This document shows, piece after piece, positions 1-9,289 of a DNA stretch of 38,337 nt. How positions within the stretch are numbered: position 1 is the stretch's first letter; every line of letters starts with the position of its first letter. The notes beneath the pieces are model-generated. The model saw only the letters and a list, made by a program, of their open reading frames with translations. It was not told the DNA's origin and made no database searches. The stretch comes from an uncultured Planctomycetales bacterium (GTDB lineage: Bacteria; Planctomycetota; Planctomycetia; Pirellulales; Thermoguttaceae). A program made the translations under genes and the position numbers. The stretch covers positions 1 through 38,337 of the forward strand of contig CAMZEO010000010.1 in NCBI GenBank assembly GCA_947305735.1, read 5' to 3'.

Positions 1-1854
1 CTCGGCTACACCCTTCTCGAGATCATGACGTCCGTCACGTTGGCGCTCTTGCTGATGTATTCGGTCGCGAAGATTTACAGCCGCGTCGGCGGAGAAATGA
101 ACGAAACGATGAGCACGATGGAAATGACCAACGCGCTCAGAAACGCCAGGAACCGCCTCACCGCCGACCTTGAGTGTCTCTCCGTTTCCCCCGAACCGCC
201 GCGGAATTCGCGAATGAACGAAGGATACCTGTGCTACGTCGAGGGAATGGGCGGGCCGTTTAGCCGCGTATTCGCGTCGGGCGACGTCGGCGGAGGCGGC
301 GGGAGTCCCTTCTCAACCTCCGACGTCGCTCTCGATACCGAACGCTTCGAAGCGTACGGCAACAACGCCGATTATAATTCCGACAACACAATCGGCGATC
401 TTGACGACATTCTCTCCTTCACCGCGAAAGCGCCCGACGGACAGCCGTTCCGCGGTCGGTACGTTAGACCCGTCTACGACGGAAGCGGCGCGATTGTCGA
501 CGGCGAACTTTCTGTTTTTGAGTCTCAATACGCGGAAATAATCTGGTTCGTTCGCGGCACGACGCTTTACCGTCGCGTTTTACCGCTCCTTTCGAATCAG
601 CAACTTCAAGAAAGCTTCGTCGCGTTAGCGGCGGCTTCCGCGTCCGGGAGTTCGCCCGAGCTTGCAAGCGTTTCCGTAGACAATATCAAAAAGGGATTTG
701 GGTTTTATTCCTTCTACGACGTCTCGGTTCACCTTGGTTATAACGAATTGAAAAAACCCGACGGAACTCCCGCGTTGAATCCGAGTAGCAACAAACCTGC
801 CTGGGAAGCCTGTCTCGTTGCGAACACCCTTGGCGACTTGACTAATCGTGAGAATCGATATTTTTATTGGAATTCCGTTGGTCTTCACTTGCATCCTGAT
901 TACGACGGATTGGAACTCTATCCATTGCCTCTTCACGGAAACTACGCCGCCTGGTATTGGCTTCGTATGGCAACTCTCCAAGAAAGCGCTGCTCCAAACT
1001 TCCGAGCGGGCGCGCCTTTTGGTCAAAATTCCCTTGCGAGAGATTTCAGAGCCGCGATCAATGGCAACTATGTCGGCGTATATACCGCGCGTCGAGTTAT
1101 GGGAGGGGCTGGAGACGGTCTTATCACGGATTCCTGGAAGGGGACCGATCAAACGTTGGCGTTTTCGCCCGACGGATCTTCCACGTTGACAAAATCCTAC
1201 GCGTCCGAGCAATTGCCAATAATAGGCAGTCCTTTTATTGACTACTGGAACAATCCCAATGTCTGGAATGCGGAAGTGGTGGGAGTAAACGCGGACGGCA
1301 GCCCAATCACCGAGGCGGGAGGCATTAATTCAGAGACAGGCGATCTGCAAAAGTCAGTTGACGACTCAAGCGGGAAGGTATTCAATCAAGACGTCGTTCT
1401 AACAAACGTCATCAGTTTTAATGTCAAAATTTGGGATAAAAACGCCAACGCTTACGTTGATCTTGGGTACAGAGCCGACTCAAGCAATAATAAGCCGGAT
1501 GATTTCGGAACTTATGGACGTTACGGCGTAAATCCCAACGGATCCGCCAAACCTTGGTATCCTTGGCTTCCCTGTGTTTACGACACCTGGTCCGAGCAAT
1601 ACCAGCGCGATTTGTGCCTGTACGACGATATCCAGGATCAACAAAAACCTGCGGGCGCGACCTACAATTATCTTTCCACCGCGCCGATCGGCGACATTCC
1701 CGCCGACGGCAAAATCGACTCCTCGCAGCTCAAGGATTATCCTCCGCCTTACGATCAGCGCGCCGACAGTCTCCAGATCGAATTGCGGGTTTTCGATCCG
1801 AGGAGCAAGCACATTCGGAACGCGACGTTCAACGTCGACCTGTCGAGAATCTGA
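1..1854 (+). CDS. Prepilin-type N-terminal cleavage/methylation protein, 5' truncated by window edge
   Basis: The frame is open from base 1 and begins LGYTLLEIMTSVTLALLLMY, a type IV pilin/pseudopilin N terminus (GYTLLE resembles the GFTLxE processing site, followed by a hydrophobic helix). The true start therefore lies before the window and the ATG at 25 is internal. About 617 residues are visible, long for a pilin-like protein. After the helix comes an amphipathic stretch (MTNALRNARNRLTADLECL) and then a large Gly/Asn/Asp/Tyr-rich region that is probably extracytoplasmic. Family knowledge: such proteins are processed by a prepilin peptidase and join type II secretion or pilus-like assemblies; planctomycetes carry many. 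The length and the position of the charged segment suggest a GspJ/PilW-like minor pseudopilin, but that is inference. A strong terminator follows at once. Confidence 0.75.
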   Translation, partial: LGYTLLEIMTSVTLALLLMYSVAKIYSRVGGEMNETMSTMEMTNALRNARNRLTADLECLSVSPEPPRNSRMNEGYLCYVEGMGGPFSRVFASGDVGGGGGSPFSTSDVALDTERFEAYGNNADYNSDNTIGDLDDILSFTAKAPDGQPFRGRYVRPVYDGSGAIVDGELSVFESQYAEIIWFVRGTTLYRRVLPLLSNQQLQESFVALAAASASGSSPELASVSVDNIKKGFGFYSFYDVSVHLGYNELKKPDGTPALNPSSNKPAWEACLVANTLGDLTNRENRYFYWNSVGLHLHPDYDGLELYPLPLHGNYAAWYWLRMATLQESAAPNFRAGAPFGQNSLARDFRAAINGNYVGVYTARRVMGGAGDGLITDSWKGTDQTLAFSPDGSSTLTKSYASEQLPIIGSPFIDYWNNPNVWNAEVVGVNADGSPITEAGGINSETGDLQKSVDDSSGKVFNQDVVLTNVISFNVKIWDKNANAYVDLGYRADSSNNKPDDFGTYGRYGVNPNGSAKPWYPWLPCVYDTWSEQYQRDLCLYDDIQDQQKPAGATYNYLSTAPIGDIPADGKIDSSQLKDYPPPYDQRADSLQIELRVFDPRSKHIRNATFNVDLSRI

Positions 1855-1878
1855 TTTTTCCTGTTTATCGCGACGGCA

Positions 1879-1913
1879 AACGCCGGGATCGTTGACGCGA
1901 ACCCGGCGTTTTT
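1879..1913 (+). terminator. Rho-independent terminator after the prepilin-type gene
   Basis: A perfect 9-bp stem, AACGCCGGG (1879-1887) with CCCGGCGTT (1902-1910), encloses a 14-nt loop and runs into a T tract. It lies 25 bases after the stop codon. Confidence 0.85.
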
Positions 1914-1930
1914 CGTATTTGGTCGCGATG

Positions 1931-1959
1931 TTGACCACGGCGAGGGAATCTTTTATAAT
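1931..1959 (+). promoter_or_regulatory. Sigma70-type promoter for the Rpn-family gene
   Basis: TTGACC (1931-1936) and TATAAT (1954-1959) are separated by exactly 17 bases. The expected start of transcription is near 1966, about 38 bases before the ATG at 2004. An AGGAAAG ribosome binding site lies at about 1989-1995. The promoter sits just after a terminator, so this gene is probably transcribed alone. Confidence 0.75.
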
Positions 1960-2003
1960 GAGCGGAGCGAGGGAGCGATCAACGGTTTAGGAAAGACGCG
2001 ATA

Positions 2004-3161
2004 ATGGCGAAGAAAAAAGAGCCGGGGCAAAAGACGAAATTGGACAAGCAGCCGATTGGGCTGGAGTTCATGAGACGGTTGGAAGAAGCGAACCGTCGTC
2101 CCAACAGGGTTCGCGGCTCCATCTACGACGTCATGTTTCACAAAATCATGGGCGATCGGAACTGCGCCGTCGATTTTATGAAAGCGTTTTTTGCCCACTG
2201 GGCGAAAGATCTCGATTTCGACAAGTTGAGCGTCGAACCGAACGAAATTTATTCCAGGGCGCTTGGCAAACGCGTCGCCGACCTGATCTATTCCGTTCCG
2301 ATCCGAGGTTCCAATGATCAAAAGGTTGAAATATCAATCGTCGTCGAGCATAAAGCGCAAAGCGGGGCCTTCGACGTAGACGGTCATACGATTGGAAACG
2401 TCGTCCACTATCTGGTTGCGACGACGATCGAAAAACGCAAAGAGAACAAGAATTCGCCTCAGTCGCTGGCGGTTATTGTCTACACGGGGCCGGACGTCAA
2501 TTATGATTCGCCCAAATGGGAAGAATATTTTCCCTTGCCGGAACCTTTCGCGCAATATCGACTCCAATGCGAGATTCCCTGCGTAAACGTCTCTAAAATG
2601 GTCGCCGACGGAACGTTGGAAAAGCTCGCGTTGAGTTCTATCGTCGGCAAAACCTGCGAAGCGCTCGGACATGCGGGGTTGGGCGATCTGGAAGAACATC
2701 TTCGCCACGCCCCAAAAACGTCGAACAAAGGCAAACGCCGAAATATTCCCGACGAGCGGGAGCTCTTTACCGCTTTGGGCATGTTCGTCGCAATAGCGTT
2801 GAGCAACAGGAACAAATATTTATCGCCCGAGGAAGTTGGAAGTTTAATCGACAATATAGGAGGAGGAGAAGAGATGGGCAAAAAGGTTCGCTCCATATTT
2901 GACGTAGTCAGGGAACAGGGTATCGAACAGGGACGTGAAGAAGGGATCGAAGAAGGCGTCGCGAAAACTTATCGGGAAATCATTCTTAAAAGTTTGGCGG
3001 CGTATCCTCCCGCTCAATCGAGACGATTGCGCAAGACGGTCGGCGAGTCGAACAATACGGTTTTTTTAAAAGGCGCGTTCGATTTCATCATGACTTCGAA
3101 ACCGGAGTCGTTCGATCAGATTGAGGCGGGGATCAACCGCGTCCTCGCGGAGACGCTGTAA
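2004..3161 (+). CDS. Rpn family recombination-promoting nuclease/putative transposase (PD-(D/E)XK)
   Basis: This 385-residue protein has the layout of the Rpn/YhgA-like family (Transposase_31, TIGR01784 type). Near the N terminus, SIYDVMFHKIMGD resembles the family's FK-x-hFG region. A PD-(D/E)XK-like core follows, with D93 in RVADLIYSV and E115-x-K117 in VVEHKAQ. The C-terminal part carries the typical charged GREEGIEEGV segment near residues 305-315. Rpn proteins are known as Mg-dependent DNA endonucleases that promote RecA-independent recombination; many genomes hold several divergent copies. The gene has its own promoter and terminator-bounded position, which fits independent acquisition. 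It lies outside the neighbouring operons. No inverted terminal repeats were seen, so I do not call an insertion sequence. Confidence 0.85.
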   Translation: MAKKKEPGQKTKLDKQPIGLEFMRRLEEANRRPNRVRGSIYDVMFHKIMGDRNCAVDFMKAFFAHWAKDLDFDKLSVEPNEIYSRALGKRVADLIYSVPIRGSNDQKVEISIVVEHKAQSGAFDVDGHTIGNVVHYLVATTIEKRKENKNSPQSLAVIVYTGPDVNYDSPKWEEYFPLPEPFAQYRLQCEIPCVNVSKMVADGTLEKLALSSIVGKTCEALGHAGLGDLEEHLRHAPKTSNKGKRRNIPDERELFTALGMFVAIALSNRNKYLSPEEVGSLIDNIGGGEEMGKKVRSIFDVVREQGIEQGREEGIEEGVAKTYREIILKSLAAYPPAQSRRLRKTVGESNNTVFLKGAFDFIMTSKPESFDQIEAGINRVLAETL

Positions 3162-3305
3162 GCGTTTAATACGCGGCCGACGCGTCGAGGAGGGCGGCGC
3201 TTTACTAACCGCAACGACTTTGTAAAGCGGACAATAAAACGACGTCGTTCCAATAAATCTACGCGAGCGTTCGTTTTCGTTTAAGCGCGTAAGATTCGGA
3301 TCGAT

Positions 3306-3418
3306 CTATTTCACGTCCGGGAAGCGCTTTTCGAACGGCTTTCCTCAAATGCTCGCCTCGCGCGCGAGGGACGCGCCATGCCGTCGAGGAAGAGCCCTTC
3401 GACGAGGAAAACGCCCTG
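3306..3418 (-). pseudogene. Decayed remnant of an eighth TlpA-like gene (core deleted, frameshifted)
   Basis: Read on the minus strand, this stretch encodes VFLVEGLFLDG, matching VLVEGLFLDG just before the thioredoxin fold of the adjacent gene. It then jumps straight to RARGEHLRKA, matching RGEHLKEL near the C terminus of the paralogues. A shift of frame next gives FPDVK and a stop (complement of 3306-3323), the typical family C terminus. The roughly 100-residue thioredoxin core, including any CxxC, is missing. DNA around 3380-3405 closely matches 3870-3895 of the neighbouring gene, and 3309-3360 matches the 3' end of the gene starting at 14061. It lies directly after the last intact member of the cluster. 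Confidence 0.7.
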
Positions 3419-3430
3419 AAAGATCGTCCG

Positions 3431-4885
3431 TTAAAAATCAAAAAAGAGCCTCTCTTTCTCGTTCGGAAATTGCATTTCACGCAGTTCCTTTAAATGTTCG
3501 CCGCGCGCTTCGGTATCGATCGCCTTTCCGTCTGTGCCGACGAGGATCATCGTCGGAATAGAGCCGACTCCGTAGTATTCGCTCAAATTCTTATAGACGG
3601 GCTCGCCCTGGTCGTTCTTTTTATCCGTCGACATTTTCTCGGACATGGTTTTCCAAGGCAACTTTTCATTTTCTTCAAATTCGCGAAGAGCGTCGAGATC
3701 GTCGTCAACGCTGTACCCTACGACCTCGAATCCGGCGTCGTGATATTTCTCATAAAGAGCGCGGACGTTCGGGATTTCCGCGCGACAGGGACCGCACCAC
3801 GTCGCCCAGAAGTCGATCAGGACAACCTTGCCGCGATACTCGTCCCAGTTGATCTCTTTACCGTCGAGGAAAAGTCCTTCGACAAGGACGTCGTTCCCGA
3901 CGAGATTATCGAATCGTTCTTTACCGGCGAAACTTTCCGCAAGACGTTTTCGAAGCGGATTGTCGGAATTTTTAAACGCGGCGGTAATTTTCTTAAACGT
4001 CGCCTTTCCGAGTTCTTCGTCAAATCTCGCAATCGCGTCGCAGAAACTCTGCGCCAACGTCGCGATAGCGTCGACCGTCGCGGCTTTTTCGATCAGCTCG
4101 TCCGCGACCGCTTTCATGGCGTCGGCGTCCTTCGCTTCAAGAGCCTCGCGGTATTTCGATATCAAAAGATCCCTTTCCTTGACGGCGGCAAAGTTTTCCG
4201 CCAAATCTCTGCGAAGCAGGTTGTCGGAATTTTTAAACGCGGCGATAATTTTGTCGAGCGTCGTTTTCCCAAGTTCCTCGTCAAAATTCGAGATCTCGCC
4301 GCACAAATTCAGCGCGTTCTCCGCGATAGAGTCGATCGTCGCCGCCTTTTCAATCAGCTCGTCGGCCGCCGCTTTCAGATCGGCGGCGTTTTCAGTTTCG
4401 CCCGCGCTTCTGATTTTCGACGATATCAGGATCGATTCGATCATGGCGACGCGTTCGGCGTCAGGCTCGGCCTTCGCTTTTTCGGCGTTCAACAGCGCGT
4501 TGAGTTCGTCGACGTTCCCGTTTTGCGCCAAGATCATCGCATAGATTTGAAAATACTGACCGCGTTCAACCGCGTCGACTTCGTCCGACGTTCCAAGATT
4601 CTTGAAGATAACAAGAGAAGCTTTGGGAACGACTTCGTCTAATTTTTCAACTTCCTCTTCGGTCGGAACGTAATTTCCGAGCGCTTTTTGAATCGCTTCG
4701 AGACGTTCTTTATAGAACGCGACGTCTTTGCCGTCCGGAACGTCGAAGAGCGAGAAGTCGAGTTTCGCGCCCGACTGGGCGACGCCAGCCTGTTCGTCCT
4801 GAGCGTTCGTCGTCGAAACGGAGCAACAAGAGCATAGCGCGAGCGTCAAAGCGACCGCGCCGATCATTTTCTTTGTAAAGTTCAT
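3431..4885 (-). CDS. Exported TlpA-like thioredoxin-fold protein with a duplicated helical module
   Basis: 484 residues. The start at 4885 follows AAAGG at good spacing. The N terminus is a signal peptide (MNFTKKMIGAVALTLALC...), either cut after TTNA or processed as an atypical lipoprotein. The cluster signature DFSLFDVPDGKDVAFYKERL spans about 43-62, and NGNVDELNALL...EPDAERV lies near 122-146. A helical unit occurs twice, at about 169-237 and 255-323, both containing ADELIEKAAT (174 and 260) and AAFKNSDN. The C-terminal TlpA/AhpC-TSA-type domain begins near 325 and has an intact WCGPC at 363-367 and the cis-proline region SIPTMILVG. Such domains reduce or shuffle disulphides outside the cytoplasm; the partner here is unknown. 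The usual FPDVK end is replaced by FPNEKERLFFDF. Confidence 0.88.
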   Translation of the reverse strand: MNFTKKMIGAVALTLALCSCCSVSTTNAQDEQAGVAQSGAKLDFSLFDVPDGKDVAFYKERLEAIQKALGNYVPTEEEVEKLDEVVPKASLVIFKNLGTSDEVDAVERGQYFQIYAMILAQNGNVDELNALLNAEKAKAEPDAERVAMIESILISSKIRSAGETENAADLKAAADELIEKAATIDSIAENALNLCGEISNFDEELGKTTLDKIIAAFKNSDNLLRRDLAENFAAVKERDLLISKYREALEAKDADAMKAVADELIEKAATVDAIATLAQSFCDAIARFDEELGKATFKKITAAFKNSDNPLRKRLAESFAGKERFDNLVGNDVLVEGLFLDGKEINWDEYRGKVVLIDFWATWCGPCRAEIPNVRALYEKYHDAGFEVVGYSVDDDLDALREFEENEKLPWKTMSEKMSTDKKNDQGEPVYKNLSEYYGVGSIPTMILVGTDGKAIDTEARGEHLKELREMQFPNEKERLFFDF

Positions 4886-4962
4886 TAAAAACCTTTCTCT
4901 AACAGTGGTTAAGAGCGTTTGAAACGAAACGCCCTTTATCGTTTTCTTTGTGTGAACGTCGA

Positions 4963-7740
4963 TTATTTTCCGGGCAAGGTCGCCAAGATCCGCAGCCTGT
5001 TGCGAACAACCGCTTCTCGCGCCTTTTCCACGCGTTTGGCAAAAGCGTCTCTTTCCTCGGGGGTCGGATCGAGCGCGTTAAACATAAAGCCCATATTGAA
5101 CAATTCTTTATTAAAACGGTCGTAGTACTCTAGATCCTGATCGTCGAGCACGTCTAAAAATCTGTCGATTTCCGCTCGGGCGGCTTCCGGATACTCTTTG
5201 GCGAGAAACTCGAAAATAGATTCGTCGCGGACGTGGGTTCGGGCGACTTTGCCGTCTTTGCCGACAAAAATCTGATGCGGATATCCGCTTACGGAATAAA
5301 AAGTCGCGAAATCGAGGTAATTCTTGTCTTTTGCGGCAAGAGTCGCTTTGCGCGAAACGACTTTCCAGGGCAAATCCTTGAGTTTTTCCTCCATTGATTG
5401 CGTTTCCTGCGGCTTTGAGCCGTCGTCTGAAACGACTTTGTACTCGACGTCGTCCAGCGCGTATCCGACGACTTCAAAACCGGAATCATGGAACGCGTTG
5501 TACGCCGAAAGTATATATTTTGTCTGGTCAAAACTTTTGGCGACCGGATAAGGGGGAATGTAATAGACCAACACGACTTTGCCGCGATAATCGTCCCATG
5601 AAAACTCCGTTCCGTCCGTAAAAACGCCTTCGAGCCGCAGTTCCTTTCCTTTGCACTTAATGACGTGTTTCGAACCATATACGGTAACGTAGGGATTGAG
5701 CTCCGGAGCTTGCGATTTCTGAAGCCCTTTGTCGATACGATATTCCGCCATATCCAGAAGATCGAATCTGCCAAGCGTTTCAACGGCTCCGGCGACGCCA
5801 AGAAGCTCAAACCGATTCATTGGACTGTCCTTAACAAGAACTTTTTCGAGTTTCGCGTCGATTAACGCGTCGAGCTTCCCTTCGCCGATCGCTTTGGACG
5901 TTTCGGCAAGCGTTATATACTGTCGAAGCATATGCGCTTTGTCCTGATCGGGCTGGTCTTTGTCGAGTTCCGCGTCCAGCTCTTCGGCAAGAAAGTCGAC
6001 GTTTCCGAAGTACGCCTGACCCTGATAAAAGTAGCGCTCGTTTTCCGGGGATTCGTGTCGATCGAAATCGGGCGCCTGCGTCATATACGCTTCGCAACGC
6101 GTGTACGCCGGACGCATTCGATTGCCAAGGTCGGGGTCCTTGATCTTGTCGTTCTTTATCGCCGCCTTACTGTACGCGGAGAACGAAGCGCTCAGATCCG
6201 CGCAACGCTGTTTGTAAAACGCGACGTCCTTGCCTTCGGGTATATCGAAAAGCGAATAGTCGAACGGATTTGCCGTCGGGACGTCGTCGTTGTTCAACAC
6301 GTTGACGAACGCCGGGTTCTCCTCTTCGTCGACGCTCGAGCGCAAAAAACTCGCGAGGTTTTCCCCCGCTTCCTCAATCGTCGCTTCAACGCGCGTCATG
6401 AACGCGTCGATTTCGTCTTTCGTCGGATTAAACGTCTTAAACAGGTCGACCGCCAACCCGAGATCAGCGCGTTTGCTTTTCCAATCGCCGTCTTTTTCGC
6501 CGAGCGCGTTCAACAACCTCTCGATTTCCGCCTCGGCGGCCTCGGGATATTCTCGAGCCGGTCCCGTAAGGTAATCGTTATTGTAAATTTTTGTCGCGAC
6601 AACTTTGCCGTCCTTACCGACAAGGAATGCGGCGGGTTCGAAGTCCGCGCGATAGTAAACTGAAAAATCCAGATAGTCCTTGTCTTCTGCGGCGCGCGTC
6701 GCTTTCTGAGAAATAATCTTGCCGGGAAGAGCTTCCGTCGCGACGTTTAGTTGATTCGTCCTTTCGTCGTCGCGCGCGTAACAAACGACTTCCAGACCGG
6801 AATCGTGATACGCGCGATACGCCGAAAGAAGGTAATCCGTCTGATCATGCTTTCTGGAAAGAGCCGACTGCGGAATACAATAGACCAAAACGGCTTTGCC
6901 GCGATAGTCATCCCATGAAAACTCCGTTCCGTCCGTAAAAACGCCTTCGAGTTTTAGTTCCTTTCCCACGCAATTGTCGCGATGTTTGTCGCCGAGCTTT
7001 TCGGCGTAGGAAACGAATTTTTGCGAACGGGATTTCAGAAAAGCTTTGGCCATGCGATACTCCGTCATGTCCAAAAGATCAAATCTGCCCAATATGACGA
7101 GTCGAACGACCATGTTGGGAACTTTGTCGGAAGCGAGCCCGTTTTTAATCGTCTCGTCGAGAAACGAATCGAACCTGTTTTCCCGAATGGCGCGGGACGT
7201 TTCAGCGATTGCCAAATCGTTCCGAATCGTTGTCGCTTTACTTTGATCGGGCGTCTCTTTGTCGAGTTCCGCGTTCAGCTCTTTGGTCAGTTCGTCGACG
7301 TTTCCAAAATACGCCAACCCCTGGTAATAGGTTTGTTCCGCCCAAGATTGACTTCGGTCAAAGTCGGGAGCTAACGTCATATACGCGCTGCAACGCTCCG
7401 TCGCGGCTCGAACGAGGTCGTCAAGCTCCGGGACATTGATATCGGGATTCTTACTAACCGCCGCGCGATATGCGACGAGAGAACTCATGATATCGTGGAT
7501 CCGTTGACTGTAAAACATGACGTTTTCGCCTTCCGGAACGTCCAGAAGGGAAAAGTCGAAGGGATTTGCCGGTTTCTCAATCTTATCTGAACCGCAAACG
7601 TCCCCGAAAAAGTAACGAACGGCTTCGTTTAAAGTCGTTTTCCCGTCCCCCTTCGGCTCGTCGGAAAACGTCGGGCCGGCAAAAGCGAACGTCGCGACGG
7701 CGCAAACGGCGACGGAAAGAAAAAATCGACGGTAATTCAT
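4963..7740 (-). CDS. Double TlpA-like protein without redox cysteines
   Basis: 925 residues from the ATG at 7740, preceded by AAAGGTG; an upstream in-frame start exists but only this one gives a clean signal peptide (MNYRRFFLSVAVCAVATFAFA). The protein is a head-to-tail duplication offset by about 432 residues. Half one has FDFSLLDVPEGENVMFY at 61 and half two has FDYSLFDIPEGKDVAFY at 493, each followed by a helical region and then GTEFSWDDYRGKxVLVY (271 and 710). Where relatives have WCGPC, these read SALSR and YPVAK, so neither domain can do CxxC chemistry. Other fold features remain (AFLVGKDGKV, QIFVGKDGKV). It is likely a binding or scaffold protein derived from a thioredoxin fold. Each half also ends in a conserved tail (FNPTKDEIDAF / LDPTPEERDAF) that is shared with the next gene. 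Confidence 0.85.
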   Translation of the reverse strand: MNYRRFFLSVAVCAVATFAFAGPTFSDEPKGDGKTTLNEAVRYFFGDVCGSDKIEKPANPFDFSLLDVPEGENVMFYSQRIHDIMSSLVAYRAAVSKNPDINVPELDDLVRAATERCSAYMTLAPDFDRSQSWAEQTYYQGLAYFGNVDELTKELNAELDKETPDQSKATTIRNDLAIAETSRAIRENRFDSFLDETIKNGLASDKVPNMVVRLVILGRFDLLDMTEYRMAKAFLKSRSQKFVSYAEKLGDKHRDNCVGKELKLEGVFTDGTEFSWDDYRGKAVLVYCIPQSALSRKHDQTDYLLSAYRAYHDSGLEVVCYARDDERTNQLNVATEALPGKIISQKATRAAEDKDYLDFSVYYRADFEPAAFLVGKDGKVVATKIYNNDYLTGPAREYPEAAEAEIERLLNALGEKDGDWKSKRADLGLAVDLFKTFNPTKDEIDAFMTRVEATIEEAGENLASFLRSSVDEEENPAFVNVLNNDDVPTANPFDYSLFDIPEGKDVAFYKQRCADLSASFSAYSKAAIKNDKIKDPDLGNRMRPAYTRCEAYMTQAPDFDRHESPENERYFYQGQAYFGNVDFLAEELDAELDKDQPDQDKAHMLRQYITLAETSKAIGEGKLDALIDAKLEKVLVKDSPMNRFELLGVAGAVETLGRFDLLDMAEYRIDKGLQKSQAPELNPYVTVYGSKHVIKCKGKELRLEGVFTDGTEFSWDDYRGKVVLVYYIPPYPVAKSFDQTKYILSAYNAFHDSGFEVVGYALDDVEYKVVSDDGSKPQETQSMEEKLKDLPWKVVSRKATLAAKDKNYLDFATFYSVSGYPHQIFVGKDGKVARTHVRDESIFEFLAKEYPEAARAEIDRFLDVLDDQDLEYYDRFNKELFNMGFMFNALDPTPEERDAFAKRVEKAREAVVRNRLRILATLPGK

Positions 7741-7823
7741 GTCGCAACACCTTTGCGAAGGATTGAAAACGTCCCGAAACAAAACGTCCTTTGTTTGTTT
7801 TCGTCGGCAATATAAACTACTTT

Positions 7824-9248
7824 TCAGTTTTGCTGAAGAAGATCGCGTCGACGACTCGCTTCCGCGCGCGCTTTTTCCACGCGTTTTCCGAACTCCGCGC
7901 TTTCCTCCGCAGTCGGATTAAACGTTTTAAAGATCTCGGTCGCCAGCGACAGATCGTTGATAATCAACTTGTCATAGAATTCGCGATCCCGACCGTCGGG
8001 GACGTTCAAAATATTTTCGATTTCCGTCCTGGCGCCCTCCGGATACCGTCGAGCGAGAGAAAGACGCAGCTCTCTCGCGTTAGTTTCCGTAGAAACGACC
8101 TTGCCGTCCTCGTCGACGAGAAACGTCATCGGAAAGAAACGCGATCCGTAAAACGTCGTGAAATCAAGGTAATCTTTGTCTTTCGCCTCGCGCGACGCTT
8201 TTTGCGACACGATCTTCCAAGGCAAATCTTTCGGTTCCACGCCCGTTGATTTCGCTTTCTTCGTCGGCGAGGCGTCGGGTCTGACGACCATGCCCTCGAT
8301 TGTGTCGACCGCGTATCCGACGACGTCAAATCCGTATTCGCGATACGCCCGATACGCCGAAAGAAGATCGTCCGTCAGCCGATTGAACGAGTTCCACTGA
8401 TCGGCGTCGGCATAATCGGCGGGCGGAATAACGCAAACCAACACGGTTTTTCCACGATAATCGTCCTGCGAAAATTCCGTTCCGTCCGTAAAAACGCCCT
8501 CAAGTTTTAACGCCTTGCCCACGCTTTGGGACGCGTGGCTCAACGCGTAACCGCCGACGCGTTGGCGAAGAATTTGGTTGTTCGATTGCAACGCGGCTTT
8601 GGACGCGCGGTATTCGACAGAGTCAAGAAGGTCTCCTCTTCCAAGATCGCCAAGAGCCTGAAACACGCCCTCGAGTTGAATCAGGGCTTCGGCGCTATTG
8701 TCTTGGGTTGAATTTTCAAAGATCGAGTCAATCAGGGACTCGAGATTGTCTTCCTTCAACGCCTCGACCGCTCTGGCCGTCGATAGTCGCCGTTGGAGAT
8801 TGAACGCTTTTTCCCGATCGGGCGTCTTTTGGTTAAGCGCCGCGTTGATTTCTTCATTCAACTCGTCGACTTTTCCAAGATAAGCGAGTCCGTCGTAGTA
8901 TATTCTTTCCGTTTCCTCGGACTCGTATCGGTTAAAATCGGGAGCCTGCGACATATACGCCCTGCAACGCGCTTGCGCGGGACGCGTTTGTTTCGCGACG
9001 GAGTCGTCCTTGTCGAGAGCGCCGCTTTTCATGACCGCCATGCAGTATTTAGAGAACGCGTCGTTAAGATCGCGAAGTCTTTGCCGGTAAAACGCGACGT
9101 TTTTCCCTTCCGGGACGTCGAAAAGCGAATCGTCAAACGAATTAGCCGACGTTTCTTCCCGCCGCTCGTCGGAAAAAACTGAACAAGCAAACGCCGACAA
9201 AACGCAGAAACAAAGAGCGAGGGCGCAAAATTGTGGTTTGAGTTTCAT
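7824..9248 (-). CDS. Exported TlpA-like protein lacking CxxC, single-domain relative of the upstream-strand neighbour
   Basis: 474 residues. The ATG at 9248 is preceded by GGGGGA and starts a signal peptide (MKLKPQFCALALCFCVLSAF). The cluster signature FDDSLFDVPEGKNVAFYRQR lies at 38-57 and LGKVDELNEEI...TPDREKA near 124-147. GTEFSQDDYRGKTVLV (256-271) opens the thioredoxin-like region, but the cysteine loop is replaced by CVIPPADYADADQ, leaving no CxxC. The tail FNPTAEESAEFGKRVEKA matches the tails of the two halves of the 925-residue protein, so these three domains form one subfamily. It sits 41 bases after the gene starting at 10447 and 83 bases before the next, consistent with one operon. 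Function unknown; a disulphide role is excluded by the missing cysteines. Confidence 0.85.
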   Translation of the reverse strand: MKLKPQFCALALCFCVLSAFACSVFSDERREETSANSFDDSLFDVPEGKNVAFYRQRLRDLNDAFSKYCMAVMKSGALDKDDSVAKQTRPAQARCRAYMSQAPDFNRYESEETERIYYDGLAYLGKVDELNEEINAALNQKTPDREKAFNLQRRLSTARAVEALKEDNLESLIDSIFENSTQDNSAEALIQLEGVFQALGDLGRGDLLDSVEYRASKAALQSNNQILRQRVGGYALSHASQSVGKALKLEGVFTDGTEFSQDDYRGKTVLVCVIPPADYADADQWNSFNRLTDDLLSAYRAYREYGFDVVGYAVDTIEGMVVRPDASPTKKAKSTGVEPKDLPWKIVSQKASREAKDKDYLDFTTFYGSRFFPMTFLVDEDGKVVSTETNARELRLSLARRYPEGARTEIENILNVPDGRDREFYDKLIINDLSLATEIFKTFNPTAEESAEFGKRVEKARAEASRRRDLLQQN

Positions 9249-9289
9249 GATTTCCCCCGAAAAAAACTGAAAAAAACGCGTTCTAAACG

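Noticed and set aside
2004..3161. Insertion sequence around the Rpn-family gene
   Set aside because: I looked for inverted or target-site repeats flanking the gene and saw none. It has an ordinary promoter and terminator context.
3198..3225. GCTTTAC/GTAAAGC hairpin as terminator of the Rpn-family gene or of the TlpA-like cluster
   Set aside because: The 7-bp stem has a long loop and no T run on either side.
3494..4642. 382-codon plus-strand open frame opposite a TlpA-like gene
   Set aside because: The minus-strand gene has a signal peptide, WCGPC motif and paralogues. The plus-strand frame has only basic, Phe/Arg-rich sequence from codon complementarity.
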